Assembly: GCA_022414725.1 (NCBI GenBank)
Contig: CM039463.1
Coordinates: forward strand, 33,513,517 to 33,577,516
Length of the DNA stretch: 64,000 bases
From: Microglena sp. YARC
Lineage: Eukaryota; Chlorophyta; Chlorophyceae; Chlamydomonadales; Chlamydomonadaceae
Direction: 5' to 3'
In this document: piece by piece, positions 22,093 through 34,900 of the stretch
Layout: each line of letters starts with the position of its first letter
Numbering within the stretch: position 1 is the stretch's first letter
Program-made: the position numbers and the translations under genes
Notes under the pieces: model-generated
What the model saw: the letters and a program-made list of their open reading frames with translations, nothing else
The model's database searches: none
What the model was told of the DNA's origin: nothing

Positions 22093-25000
22093 ATGTCAGC
22101 CATCCAGGATTGCATTGACAAGCTTGGACCCACTTCCAGTGTGGAGGAGCAGTTGGAGGCAACAAGGTACCTCCAGACTCTTAGTCACCCGGAGGGCAGT
22201 GCAGTGGCTGCTGCAGGTGCCTTGCCCCGCTTGGTGGCATTGTTATCCGCTGCCTCTCAGAGTGTGCAGGAGGAGGCAGCAAGGGCCCTTTCACATCTGG
22301 CCGCAAACAAGCGTGACACATCGAGCCAGATAGTTGGTGCAGGAGCCATTCCCCCCTTGACGTCACTGTTATCGAGTAATGTGGCAACCGTTGTGAAGGA
22401 GCAGGCAGCAAAGGCTCTTGGATGTCTTGCGACGGGGAATCCCAACGGACAGCGGAATCTTGTTCGTGTAGGTGGCATTCCTGTCTTGGTTGCATTGCTA
22501 TCCGCTCGTACTCCAGCAAGTTTGCAGCTGGCGGCAGTAACATCCCTTTCATCTCTTGCCATCGGCGCTGAAAGCACGTATGCAAAAGAGTTGGTTTCCG
22601 CACCTGTCTTTCTCCCTTTGTTAGCATTGTTGTCTGCTGGCACTGCGACAAGTGTTCAGGTGGCTGCTGCAAAGGTCCTTACACTTCTGGCAAGTGGCAC
22701 CTGTCTCGCTGCGAGCAAGATGGATACTTTAGGCGTCATTCCCCCCTTGGTGTCGTTGTTATCCCCTGGCAACGAGGCAAGTCTTCAAGAGGAGGCAGCA
22801 AGAGCTCTCTTATATCTAGCTTTCAAGTCGTCAGACAAGCTTGCTGCTGCAGGCGCCATTCCCCCCATGGTGGCACTCGTATCTGCTGGCAATGCAGCAC
22901 GTGTGCAGATGATGGCTGCACAGGCTCTTGTACGTCTAGCTAAAACAAACGCTAACAACCAGAGCAAGATCGTTGCAGCAGGTGCCATTCCTGCATTGGA
23001 GGCATTATTGTCCAACAGCAACACAGAACAAGCGCTGCAGCAGTCGTCAAAGCTTCTTGTCCAGTTGTTACATGATGTACGGCAGATAGCTGCCAAGGAA
23101 GCTGAGGTGAAGAAGGCTGCAGCTATAACGGAGGTTGTGAAGGTAAGGCATAACATATGCTTGGTACGATACAAATGGTTATGAGGTTGTGAATGGTAGT
23201 GTCTTCAACAGCCTTGGGAGGGCCATATACATACTCAAGGACTGATCGACTGTGATTGACTGACTGAGTGACGGACGGACGGACGGAGGGACTTACTGCC
23301 TCACCGACTCGACTCGACTCGACTCAACTCAATTCGACTAGGCTTGACTGACTGACTGACTGACTCACTGACTGACTCACTGACTGACTGACTCACTGAC
23401 TCACTCACTGACTCACTCACTGACTCACTGACTCTCTGTATGACTGACTGACTGACTGACTGACTGACTGACTGACTGACTGACTGACTGACTGACTGAC
23501 TGACTGACTGACTGACTGACTGACTGACTGACTGACTGACTGACTGACTGATTGACTGACCGACCGACCGACCAACCGACCGACTGACTGACTGACCGAC
23601 CGACCGACCGACCGACCGACTGACCTACTGATCGACCGACCGACGACCGACCGACCGACCGACCGACCGACCGACCGACTGACTGACTGACTGACTGACT
23701 GACTGACTGAACAACAATGTGTACAACATCACCAACGTTCCAGGAGCTTTTGAAGAAGAACAAGGAGGAAGAGGAGGACAAGACCAGACAGACAAGTGAC
23801 AGGGAGCTGCAACGCCAGGATGAGGAATCGGCAGTGGGGGACCAGGATGTGCCTCTGATACAGCAGCAACATGCGGGTGGCAATCATATCTTCAAGACTG
23901 ATGGTGATGGTGGGGAACCAAGTGGAAGTGGTACAGTGGGTGTCGTAGGGGATGAGGAGCAGAGTCTCACGCCCTCCACTGCTACTACAACCGGAGTACA
24001 GCTCCATCCTGAATGTAAACACAACAAGTGGAATGGGAGGATGTCAGCCATCCAGGATTGCATTAAAGAGCTCGGACCCACATTCAGTGTGGCGGAGCAG
24101 TTGGAGGCAGCAAGGTACCTTCAGAATGTAGATCACGAGGTGAGCAGGGCAGTGGCTGCTGCAGGTGCCATCCCCCCCTTGGTGGCATTGACATACGCTG
24201 CCACCGCAGCACCTGTGCGGGTGGAGGCTGCAACAGCTCTTGCATGTCTAGCTGTTGGAAATCGTGGCTGCCACAGCCAGCTGGTTGCTGCATGGGCCAT
24301 TCCTTGCTTGGTACCATTGTTGGCCGCCGGTCTTCCAAGCAGTGCTCAGGGGTTGGCTGCAGTGGCCCTCTCCCATCTGGCCAATAGAGATCCTGTTTAC
24401 CTGGAGAGAGTTGTTCATGCAGGTGCCATTCCTGGCTTGGTTGCTTTGTTATCCAGTAATGTGGCAAGTGGTGTGAGGGAGCAGGCAGAAACGGCCCTTT
24501 TATCTCTTGTCATCGGCGTTCAACACAATGCGGATGCCATTCCCAGCTTGGTTGCGTTGTTATCCAGTCATGTGGCAAGTGGTGTGAAGGAGCAGGCAGA
24601 AACGGCCCTTTCATCTCTTGTCATCGGCGTTCAACACAATGCGGATGCCATTCCCAGCTTGGTTGCGTTGTTATCCAGTCATGTGGCAAATGCTGTGAAG
24701 GAGCATGCAGCACAGGCTCTTGGACGTCTTGCTACGGGGAATCCAAAGGGACAGCATGAAGTGGTTAAGGCAGGTGGTATTCCCGTCTTGTTCGCATTGC
24801 TATCCGCTTGCACCCCGGCAAGTTTGCAGCTGGCAGCAGTATCGGCCTTTTCATCTCTTGTTATCGGCGCTGAATGCAAGTATGTGCGTGAGTTGGTTAC
24901 TAAACATTCCTTTGCCCCCTTGCTGGCGTTGTTGTCTGCTGGCACTGCGACAAGTGTTCAGGTGGCTGCTGCAAAGGTCCTTACACTTCTGGCCAGTGGC

Positions 25001-27914
25001 ACCTGTCTCGCTGCGAGCAAGATGGATACTTTAGGCGCCATTCCCCCCTTGGTGTCGTTGTTATCCCCTGGCAACGAGGCAAGTCTTCAAGAGGAGGCAG
25101 CAAGAGCTCTCTCATATCTAGCTTGCAAGTCGTCAGACAAGCTTGCTGCTGCAGGCGCCATTCCCCCCATGGTGGCACTCTTATCCGCTGGCAATGCAGC
25201 ACGTGTGCAGATGATGGCTGCACAGGCTCTTGTGCGTCTAGCTACAAAAAACGCTAACAACCAGAGCAAGATCGTTGCAGCAGGTGCCATTCCTGCATTA
25301 GAGGCATTATTGTCCAACAGCAACACAGAACAATCGCTGCAGCAGTCGTCAAAGCTTCTTGTCCAGTTGCTACATGATGTACAACAGAGAGCTGCCAAGC
25401 AAGCTGAGGTGAAGAAAGCTGCAGCTACAAGGGAGGTTGTGAAGGTAAGGCATAACATCTGCTTGGTACAATACGAATGGTTATGAGGTTGTGAATGTTA
25501 GGCAAAACATCTGTTTGGTACGATACAAATGGTTATGAGGTTGTGAAGGTAAGGCATAACATATGCTTGGTGCGATACAAATGGTTATGAGGTTGTGAAT
25601 GTTTGGGATAATCTCTGCTTGGTACAATACAAATGGTTATGAGGTTGTGAAGGTAAGGCATAACCTTTGCTTGGTGCGATACAAATGGTTATGAGGTTGT
25701 GAATGGTAGTGTCTTCAACAGCCTTGGGAGGGTCATACATATAATCAAGGACTGATTCACTGTGGTTGACAGAGTAAGTGACTGACTGACTCACTCACTC
25801 ACTCACTCACTCACTCACTCACTCACTCACTCACTCGCTGACTCACTCACTGACTCACTCACTGACTCACTCAATTACTCACTCAATTACTCACTCACTC
25901 ACTCACTCACTCACTGACTGACTCACTGACTGACTCACTGACTGACTCAGTGACTGACTGACTCACTCACTCACTCACTCACTCACTCACTCACTCACTC
26001 ACTTACTCACTCACTCACTCACTCACTCACTCACTCACTCACTCACTCACTCACTCACCGACTCACCGACTCGACTCGCCTGGGCTTGACTGACTGACTG
26101 ACTGACTGACTGACTGACTGATTGATTGATTGACAGACTGAACAACAATGTGTACAACATCACCAACGTTTCAGGAGCTTTTGGAGAAGAACAAGGAGGA
26201 AGAGATGGACAAGACCAGACAGACAAGTGACAGGGAGCTACAATACCAGGGTAAAGAATTGGCAGTGGGGGACCAGGATGTGCCTCTGATACAACAGCAA
26301 TATGCAAGGGGTAGCCTTGCGGATGGTGATGATGGTGAGGAGCCAAGTGAAAGAGGCACTGCTACTGGTAGTGCTCATGATATGCAGAGAGCTGATGTAA
26401 CTGCTAGAAGTGCGTCCCTGGCTGTACCACTAGTTTCTACTGGACCGCCCCAATTGCCGTGTCCTACTGCTGCTGCTACCTCTTCTACATCTGCTGACCC
26501 CACCACTGCTACCACAACTGGAGCTGATTCAGCTGCTACTGCTATCACCACCACTACTTCTGCTGCTGCCACTGCTGCTGCCACCTCTTCTACATCTGCT
26601 GACCCCACCACTGCTACTACGGTGACGTTTACTGATTCAGCAGCTAGCTCAATTTCCGACACTGCTTCTGCTGCTGCCGCTCCCACTGCAGTCCAAGGTT
26701 CCAGAGCACTTCCTGCTAGTGCATGGACCCCCACTTCAACGTTTCAGCAGGATCGGCCCCCCCTGAAGATATTCCCGTCTCATGCACACAGTGCGCACAT
26801 TGCACGGTCGTCAGTTGTCCAGCCACACATTGATCAACCTCAGGTTGTACAGCCTCGGTTAATACCACCTGTTGTTGAAACACTGCCTTGGATTGGACAT
26901 CCTCAGGTTGTACCGCCTGTTTTTGATACGCATACCAGTGCCATGCAGCTAGGATTGAATCCTGCTCCGTTCCATCAGTTCAGACAGGCTGCCATGGTGG
27001 CTGCTCAACCACCACCACCACCACCACGCATCCCACCACCACCACGCATCCCGCCACCACGCATCCCACCGCCTGCTTTTGATACGCCGCCTTGCAGTGA
27101 ACAGCCTTCAGTTACGGAGCCAAGCATCAATCAACCTCATGCTGTAATGCCTTACTTTGTACCTCGTCAGATCATTCAGTCACAGATGTTGCAACCTTAC
27201 ACCCGTCAGGACCCACAGGGTCACACCTTAGCCCTAGCCTCGGGTGGTGTGGCCGTAGGAACCGCACTCTCCCTGCCTGCCCATCTCCCAGCACCTAAAG
27301 TGCAAGCTATCCCTATTGGAACTTACCAGCCCTTGAGGCATAGGCATCTCTCCACCACTGCACCCTCCTCCACGCCTCTACCTCCTCCCGCCATTGCTCC
27401 GCCCAGCATAGGACCCTCTTACACCACCCAAATGGAACCTCCCGCTGGTAGCCCTGCCCCCCGACCTGCACATGCTACCCAGCCCAGGGCGGTAGGCCAT
27501 ACCAGTGCCATGCAGCCAGGATTGAATCCTGCTCTGTTCCATCAGTTCAGACAGGCTGCCATAGTGGCTGCTCAACCACCACCACCACCACGCATCCCCC
27601 ATGCAGTGTTGCCTTCCCCCCATAGAACCCCATCCCAAAGTCTGGGAGTTGGTGCCATTGAGGCAATGTTGCCTCTCCCCCACAGTACCCCTTCCAGAAG
27701 CCACACTTTTGCTCCCATGGCAGCAGTGGAGGCAGAGGATGAGGACGAGGATCTGTGTGTTGTGTGCATGGAGAGGGAGCGGGAGGTGTGCTTGCTGCCG
27801 TGTGGCCATGTTGTCATGTGCTCCCCTTGCTGTGAGAAGGTGCTGGCTAAGACATGGGCGTGTCCCATGTGCCGAGGCAAGGTGGTGGAGCATGTGAGGA
27901 TCCTGTTTGCGTGA
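22093..27914 (+). CDS. ARM-ARM-RING protein, right-arm copy
   Basis: Three phase-0 exons join cleanly: 22093-23142 (350 codons), 23744-25444 (567 codons) and 26175-27914 (579 codons plus stop). Donors read GTGAAG-GTAAGG and acceptors AACGTTCCAG or AACGTTTCAG before GAG CTT TT. Exon 1 carries about eight ARM repeats. Exon 2 opens with the same charged linker as the RING exon (ELLKKNKEEEEDKTRQ) and then carries about ten ARM repeats, so it is a fusion of both exon types. Exon 3 has Ala/Thr/Ser and Pro-rich linkers with a duplicated HTSAMQ.GLNPA block, and ends in an IAP-type RING (CVVC, LPCGHVVMC, SPCC, CPMC). It is likely an E3 ubiquitin ligase (inference). The exons could be independent genes, but phase agreement argues for one. 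Confidence 0.65.
23255..23712. repeat. (GACT)n/(GACC)n microsatellite, intron 1 of right-arm gene
   Basis: Long GACT and CACT tracts with GACC blocks (23555-23690) run to within 30 bases of the acceptor at 23743. The open frames on the minus strand (SVSQ and SVGR repeats) are artefacts. Confidence 0.95.
25434..25700 (+). repeat. 53-bp array of exon tail plus GTAAGG donor
   Basis: GAGGTTGTGAAGGTAAGGCATAAC..TGCTTGGTACGATACAAATGGTTAT repeats five times after the exon ending at 25444. In alternate units the donor GAAG-GTAAGG has mutated to GAATGTTAGG or GAATGTTTGG. The other units keep it (25546 and 25652). Confidence 0.85.
25770..26140. repeat. (CACT)n/(GACT)n microsatellite, intron 2 of right-arm gene
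   Basis: Nearly pure CACT with GACT and AATT interruptions ends in (TGAT)n just before the acceptor at 26174. Confidence 0.95.
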
Positions 27915-27989
27915 GGATTGAGGGGCGCCACCCTCTGTCCTCTCTTCTCTATATGGCTGAGGGCTTTGGAATTCTACTAATTGGAATTC

Positions 27990-28740
27990 TACTTTGGAAT
28001 TATCGTCAAGTGGAAATATGACAGGAATGGCGTCACACCCGATGCCGGTGAAAGACAACGTGTTGCTGCCAACAGGGCTACTTATGCACTCTGGAAACGG
28101 TGCAACCAGATGGATCGCGCAAATGCCAATGTTTGAAGTTATCTTTATGGCACACTAATTCAACACCATCCTTAGCTATGGGTGTGAAGTGTGGGCTCCA
28201 GACTGTCTGTGTAATATTAATACTTCTCATGGTATCAAAGAAACATGTGAATACATTCAGAATAAGTTTATGAAAAGGGTTCTTGGGGTCAGAGATAACA
28301 GCTCTGGTTCGACTTGATCCTTGATAAACTTAATATATCACCTACATGGGCTCAATGGTTCAGAAAATGTATTGGCAATGGGAATAAAATCGTTGACCGT
28401 ATGGACGATGATTTTGTGTTAAGAGCCTTGCTGGAGAATGTTCTAATGGCATCCAGAGGTAGCAACCAACAAAGTTTGTCATATGGATGGTGCATTCAGA
28501 GATTAGGTGTTGTAGAACATTTCTCTGGTATTCTTCAAGATGACTAGTCTACACTGAGCAAGATTGACTTGTGAAAAAATGATAAAGACGTCTTCGAAAT
28601 AACAGATATTGACAGGCAATCTCTAATAACAGTAAACCCTAGGAAACTTGGTGGTATCTAAGGAGACGGTATTAAATCAATTTCTTATGCTACTTGGATG
28701 GTATCAGATGATAGAAACTATAGTTCCACCTATACTAACT
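27990..28740 (+). pseudogene. LINE-type ORF2 C-terminal fossil, right arm
   Basis: Fragments YDRNGVTPDAGERQR, RATYALWKRCNQM, KFMKRVLGVRDN and FVDRMDDDFVLRALLENVLM lie in different frames with stops between them. The order and motifs fit the region after reverse transcriptase in LINE proteins. No catalytic RT core (YADD or FADD) is present, so it is a truncated dead copy. Confidence 0.6.
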
Positions 28741-29015
28741 TGTTGAATAGTAAGGATGGTGCATGCATAGCCCACCATCAAATAACACCATGCCACCAAC
28801 ACCAACAGCATCACCACCACCACCACCATTATCATTATCATTATCATGGTGCATGCATAGCAAGACTACGTCTTCGAGCTCACAATTTGAATTTTGAATC
28901 TGATAGGAGTGCCTCTTGTTCTAGTAGAACTTGCAGTTGCTTAGATATGGTGGTTGATGGCCAAATAGTGGTAGAAGATGATGCGTTTCATGTTAGAATG
29001 CCATTTATACCCTTG

Positions 29016-30000
29016 AGGATCAGGGCTACCAAAGGGTGCTTGCTTGACGATGTTGTCAAACTTTGCTCAAATTCAAATGTAAGACCACAAATGGATTGAG
29101 CTCGTCGAGAGGATCACTGTAGACCCTACTTTGACCCCCTAAATCTAATTTCTGAAGGGGATATGGGCCCTTGGAGGGGGGGGGGGGGGGGGGGGGTAAG
29201 GCAGATTACAAAAACTTCCGACATACACCGGACGAGCCTTAAGTATTGGCAAACGGTTTGGCAAACGTCCCCTTGCCAAACCGTTTCATGCTCGAACCTG
29301 AGGCCACTCCGGCTAGTTTCTCTTTGCCAAGTTACGGTTACAATGGTAATTTGTTACATGGTTTTATTTACAGCAAGCTTGGGCAGACTCCTTTGTGAAC
29401 ATGTACTTTACCTTGAACTTGGGTGCATGGCTCCAGCCAGCACTTTGGCTAAGGCCTAGCAAGTTAAATGCTCCTGATTTGTATTATGGTCTTATTTACA
29501 GCAACCTTGGGCAGACTACTTTGTGAGCATGCACTTGACCTTGAACTTGGTTACATGGCTCCAGCCAGCAATTTGGCTGGCTGGAGCCATATACCGGTCT
29601 GGATAGTAAGCCCTATCAAGTTTAATGCCCCTGGTTTGAATTTTTACATGGTTTTACAGCAAGCTTGGGCATACTACTTTGTGAATATGTAACAAGGAAA
29701 TGTAACAATAACATGTAAGTTGTTTGCCAACTAGATTTCAGGTCTGAACTTGAGTCAGTCAAAGCCATAGACCCTTTTGCCAAGTTAGTTTTTCCATGCT
29801 TTTGTGAAACCCACTTTTATGGGCAAATTACATTTCCAATACTTAATCTTGCCAATACTTTAAGGCGCGTACGGGAATGTGGGAGGACTCGGAATTGGTT
29901 ACATGGCTCCAGGCTTTAAGGCTGCTCGTCGTCTTCGGCAGTAACACAATCAATTAACATCAAAATATCATTATCAAAATATACTGGATCCAATCTCCAG
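29016..30000. other. Repeat-rich stretch, no gene recognised
   Basis: A run of about 20 G lies at 29176. An about 150-bp unit (TTTACAGCAAGCTTGGGCAGACT..TTGTGAACATG..CTTGAACTTGG..ACATGGCTCCAGCCAGCA) occurs about three times from 29365 to 29700. Fragments of it recur at 29897 and 41452. Confidence 0.6.
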
Positions 30001-30620
30001 TGAAGGACAAGGAAGAGAGAGCGAGGGAGGAGAGAGTTCAATGGAGAGCAAAGAAGGACAATGAGGGGAGAAAGAGGGAGGAGGGACTTACCCTAGAGCA
30101 GTGGAGGAGGAGGAGGGGCGAGAGAGGGAAGAGGGAGGGAGTTCAGTGGAGGAGAAAAAGGGGAGAGATAGGGGGGAGGGGAGTTCAATGGAGGAAAAGG
30201 AGGGGGGAGGGACTTAACCAAGAATAACGAAGGAGGAAGAGGGAGTTCAATGGAGGACACGGGGGGGGGGGGGGGGGGGGAGGGACTTACCCAAGAGAAA
30301 TGGACGAGGGGAGACAGAGGGAGGAGGGAGTTCAATGGAGGAAAATGAGGGGAGAGAGAGGGAGGAGGGAGTTCAATGGAGGACAATGAGGGGAGAGAGA
30401 GGGGTGGGGGAGTTCAATGTAGGACACGGAGGGGAGAGGAGGGATGAGGGAGTTAAATGGAGGACGAGGAGAGGAGGGAGAGGGAGGAGGGAGTTCAATG
30501 GAGGACAAGGAGGGGGGGGAGAGGGGGGAGGTAATTACCCAAGAGCAATGGAGGACAAGGAAGGAAAAGAGAGGGAGGAGGGAGGGCAATGGGGGACAAG
30601 GAGGGGGGGAGGGACTTAAC
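30000..30620 (-). repeat. Purine-rich minisatellite containing repeated donor-like sites
   Basis: On the plus strand, GGAGGGAGTTCAATGGAGGACAAGGAGGGG-type units dominate. On the minus strand, segments like CATTnCTnTTGGGTAAGTCCCTCCC recur at about 30088, 30213, 30290 and 30536. They resemble the exon end and donor at 30621-30620 (ACTTTCG-GTTAAGTCCCTCCC). The array therefore appears to come from the exon tail of the minus-strand gene. The long polypurine tract could form triplex DNA. Confidence 0.65.
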
Positions 30621-31966
30621 CGAAAGTAATGTCGGCGGCATCATATGCTACGGCCGCCTCCACTTCATCAGTGCAGTCATGTAGTGACCAACATAGGTTG
30701 ACTTGTCTTGCCTATTGAGGCACACAATATTCACATTACATCTCTCAGTTGGCTTGATCCAACTGACATTCCTGCAGTGAGGTTGAATTTGAATTTGAAC
30801 TGTTACCAATCGTTTCAGTCAGCTCTGGGCTGTTCACCGTCTTCCAATTCCAAGTCCACCCGTGCGATACCCATGGGAACCAGGGAGCCAAATATGCGGA
30901 TTAGACAAGTTAAAGACTTGTCCATGTCAAAATAGCTGAAATCTCAAAACCGCAACAACCTTCAAGGAATCCACAACTCAATCAATGTTCAAAGGATTAA
31001 AAAACAACTTTGATTCTGGCCACGGTAGTGTTCTTAAGGTTGCCAGCCCCGTTTTGGGGTTTAGGGTTTACGGTGTAGGGTGTAGGGTGTACACAGTTTG
31101 GTATCCACCCAACTCTCCCCCAAACGCTCCATTCAACCCTCCACCACAAACTCCTCCTCCATACCTGTTTATTCTGTTCTTGTAGCTAGCCTGCCTGAAG
31201 CTTGCAATGAGCACCTCCATATTCATGCTGTCTGGCTCAGCCGTCTCCTCCTCGGAGAAGGAACTTGATGAAGCTGAGTCGCCCGATCTTGTACAGCATG
31301 CTAGCAAGCTTTTTTTTTAGTAGTAAAAGGACTTTCACCCCAGGAGGTGGGTCTCCCGACACAAACCAGCGACACGGAGGATTCAGTTCGAATGGTGTTA
31401 TTGTCCGTTGCGTCGGACACTGAGTTGGCATAGTGCGCGTGGGGTCCTGGTGCCCCAGGACCCGGGTTGCCTGCCGCCAGGCCATAGGCTAGCTATGGCC
31501 TGCACGTGTATTCAGAATCTTCCTGGAGACTTCCTATTCTATATAGCCGCACAAGTTGCGATGTTAACTCTCTTCTCTTCAGTCTTCACTGTGTAACAAC
31601 TCTATCGATTGAAAGGTTATCGGCCCGACCGCTGCCCGAAGACCATGCCCCTGCGCCCGTGCCAAGTGGATCTTCAGCCCTGCACAAGGTGACAATTTTC
31701 TCTCTGACTTGCTCGACGGCTTGAGCACTGCTTTTGGCCCTGGATTGCCTACATGTTCACGTGAGGAATCTAACCTGCGCTGCCTCGCCTACTGCCCACA
31801 CAACAGTTGTTGTCTCTACTTTCCGCCCCAGACGCCCCGTAGACGCAGTCCAGAAGTCTCAGTAGATCTACGACGTGAGTTGTACACTCATCAGATCACA
31901 CGCAGCGTTGCACAATCCTCTGAGATTGTTTGTGCCAAGGAGATATTCAGCCCTGCACGCCATCGT

Positions 31967-31999
<33 letters not shown>

Positions 32000-34900
32000 T
32001 GATTCCGTAAAACCCCTTACCCCACCTGCTACTATTACCACAATTTCAGAACACCAGGATCCATTTGGATCCCCTTTCGCTGTCAACACTCCCTCACCAC
32101 TACCTCCGAACCGCACTACCAAGACTGAAGACCGACAAGCTTCACACCCGGATTACCCACTGGCCGGTTTATTAACCTAGTGTGAAAGCCAAGACCCCAA
32201 GACCCCAGCGCCGCGACAGACAACATGGCAACATCAGTCAAGCCCCCTGCATTCGTCTTCGACGGCACCCCAACTACTCCCTGGCACAAGTTTGGACCCT
32301 TCCTCCTTCGTCACCTCAGATCCCACCCTGGATGCATCTCCATCGCCATTGACGCGGCGATGGCCCCACCCCCAAACGGTGAACCAGCAACAGGTGACGA
32401 ATACCCATTGGAGGACTCTCATTACCCGAATGCTAACCATGATAATGCAACTATTGCGGCTCGTGCTGTTCCCCACCGCATCACAATCGTGAAGAATGCT
32501 GTCGCTCTCAATGAAATCCTCAGGCATTGTTCAGACCCCATACAGCCGGCCATACTTGCGCACACTGACGTTGCTGCCAAAGCCTACAGGTTCCTGAAGC
32601 TCACATATGGAGAACGGAATTCTGACCTGGAAACAGGTGCTGTGAGATCCATATACAGTCTCAGCATGACGACATCTGAACCACTGCAGGTCTACCTCTC
32701 TCGAATCTATGAGTTATACTCCTTGCTTCCCCAAGTCAATGGAGTCAGCAACACCTCCATCCTCGCTTTCCTTAGTATCATTGTCCAGGGACTCTCAACT
32801 CGTCCAGAATACAATGGTTTCAGGAACTCCTTCCACAACTCTGTCTGCCCTGACTTTGCATCATTCCAGACACAGATCATCAGGTACCAAGTTTCCAACC
32901 AGATATCTGACTCCACCATCTCTCCCGAGGAGAATGAGCACATTGTGGCTGCTGCCTTCCAGGGGAGACCAAGGAAGGACCGTGTTCCATCAACCCAGAT
33001 GACCTGCTGGAACTGTAATGGTTTTGGACACAACTCCCTCACTTGCCCCAGTGACTCCACCAACTTGAAGTACAGACCTCCACCGTTTTCATCTACATCT
33101 GGCAATAGGGGATCTCCATCACCCCCCAATGCTTCAGCCAGGAGGTCCTCCAGCAAGTCCAAGTCCCCTAGGAGGGACAACAGGAACTCCAACAAAGACC
33201 CCAAGAGCTACAGCCGCCGTGACAACAGCAGGCATGCACATGTTGCAGATGATGACTGTTCCACTTCCCAGTCCAGCACAGACAATGAGGATGAGCACAA
33301 CTTCATGGCACTGACAACACATGATGGACCCCAGCCCCTCCAGTATGCTGAGTCAACAAGAGGCAAGTCCACACCCCTGTCTCTCCCACATGCTCCCTTG
33401 GATGACAGTACTTTCTTTGGCCCTATGAATGATACAGATGCCTGTCTTATAGAATGGGATGAATCCATGCCATAACTAGTCTCAAGTGATGATGACACTG
33501 ATGATGATGATGATGAAGGGGATGGAAATGTGGACCTTTCTGACAGTGACACTGATGATGACAGTGCCACCCTTGATCCCTACCAGACAGCTCTCCAGAC
33601 AGAGTGGCTTTTAGACAGTGCAGCCCACTCCCACTGCACCAGTAACCCCTCCAACTTGCATGACATTCAGGATCTCCCCCAGCCTATTAGCCTACAATTG
33701 GCTGACCTTGGAGCAGCCCCACTCCTCTGCCTCCAGAAAGGGAAAGCTCACATCAAAGGGCATAATGGATCCCTGATCACCCTACACGATGTACTCCTTG
33801 CTCCCCCCCTGACTACAGCCAACATCATCAGCTTGCATGCAGCACACAGGCTCTCTCCCAAGCTCCAAGTTCACATGTCCAGAGCTACTGCTACTCTCTC
33901 CTTACCCACAGCCAGGGGTACCAAGACAATCCTCTTATGCCCCCAAAGGCATGGTCTCTACTTCACCAGCACCCCTAAGAACCCTACCCCTCCCCCTATC
34001 CCCATTCCCCCATCTACCCGCCTATCCCCATCTTCCACAATCCCTTTGATAATCATGATGGTCACCCAACCAGAGATGGCCAATCAGCCAATTGTCCACT
34101 CCAATGATGACTTTGCTGGCAGCTGCTCCATCCCACCTGATACTCCAAGCAGCTCCAGTAGTCTACCAGATCTGGTTCCAGTCATTGGTGATGATGACCT
34201 GCCCGACCTTGCACAAGCCCGTCCACCATCCATGCTCCAGTCAGACAATGGGGGAGAATTCACATCACACAAAGATGATCTGTACACCACTTCTTCACAT
34301 GACTTCATCCCAGATCCTGCCTACTCTACCGCCCCCATCCAACAGCTTCCCACTGTTCCTTTTGATGACCTCTGTAACCTGACAGAAGCACAAGCCAGAA
34401 TAGAGATGGACCTCATGCTAGACCAAGCCAGAACTACATATGAGGATGCATTCCCTGTTGATGGACAAGGGTCCTGCACCCAGCATGAGCTCTCCCAAGC
34501 CCTTAGATTTAACCAGTGGATTCCCTCAGCTACTTCCCCTTCCCCTGATCAGCCCCTCACTCATGTCAACATGAACACCTACCCAGTCCATTTCCTTAAC
34601 AATTCTGGTCTCTCCAGAACCAGGTTTGGAGCCCTGCTGACTACCCTCAACAACTCCCCTTCTTCCCTTAGAGCCTTTAGCATCAGACCTAGACAGCCTG
34701 TCCCCACCCTCATCCACCGGCTAGCCAACCAGTTCCCTACCCTGCTAGCATCTGAGCAGACTAAATTCCCCAGCAGGCAGATGCATAGCAGCCCTTCATC
34801 AGTCTGTGGACCTCTTCTCAAGCATGTCAACAGATTGCAGCACATGGTCCACATCTACCCCACTGTTTCTACAGCTGACAGGCCCACCCTTCAGTGGGCC

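Larger units (their letters stand above)
20813..29015. repeat. Right arm of the large inverted duplication
   Basis: This is the mirror of 14000-20270 and longer by about 1.9 kb. The excess is mainly the extra exon and microsatellite at 23200-25700. Symmetry ends near CCATTTATACCC at 29010, which matches 14010. Confidence 0.85.

Noticed and set aside
23717..23743. ATG at 23717, and its counterparts at 26148 and 17380, as gene starts (M.TTSPTFQ)
   Set aside because: The stretch reads better as the intron end AACATCACCAACGTTYCAG, which joins in phase 0 to the upstream ARM exon. A separate start remains possible.
23425..23883. Minus-strand frame coding SVSQSVSQ/SVGRSVGR
   Set aside because: It is a translation of a (GACT)n/(GACC)n tract within an intron.
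31060..31100. TTTAGGGTTTACGGTGTAGGG as an interstitial telomere
   Set aside because: Only one or two imperfect units are present, and CCTAAACCC-like spacers occur throughout the window.
32707..33570. Minus-strand open frames inside the Copia gag region
   Set aside because: They are shadows of the well-supported plus-strand gag frame with its CCHC knuckle.
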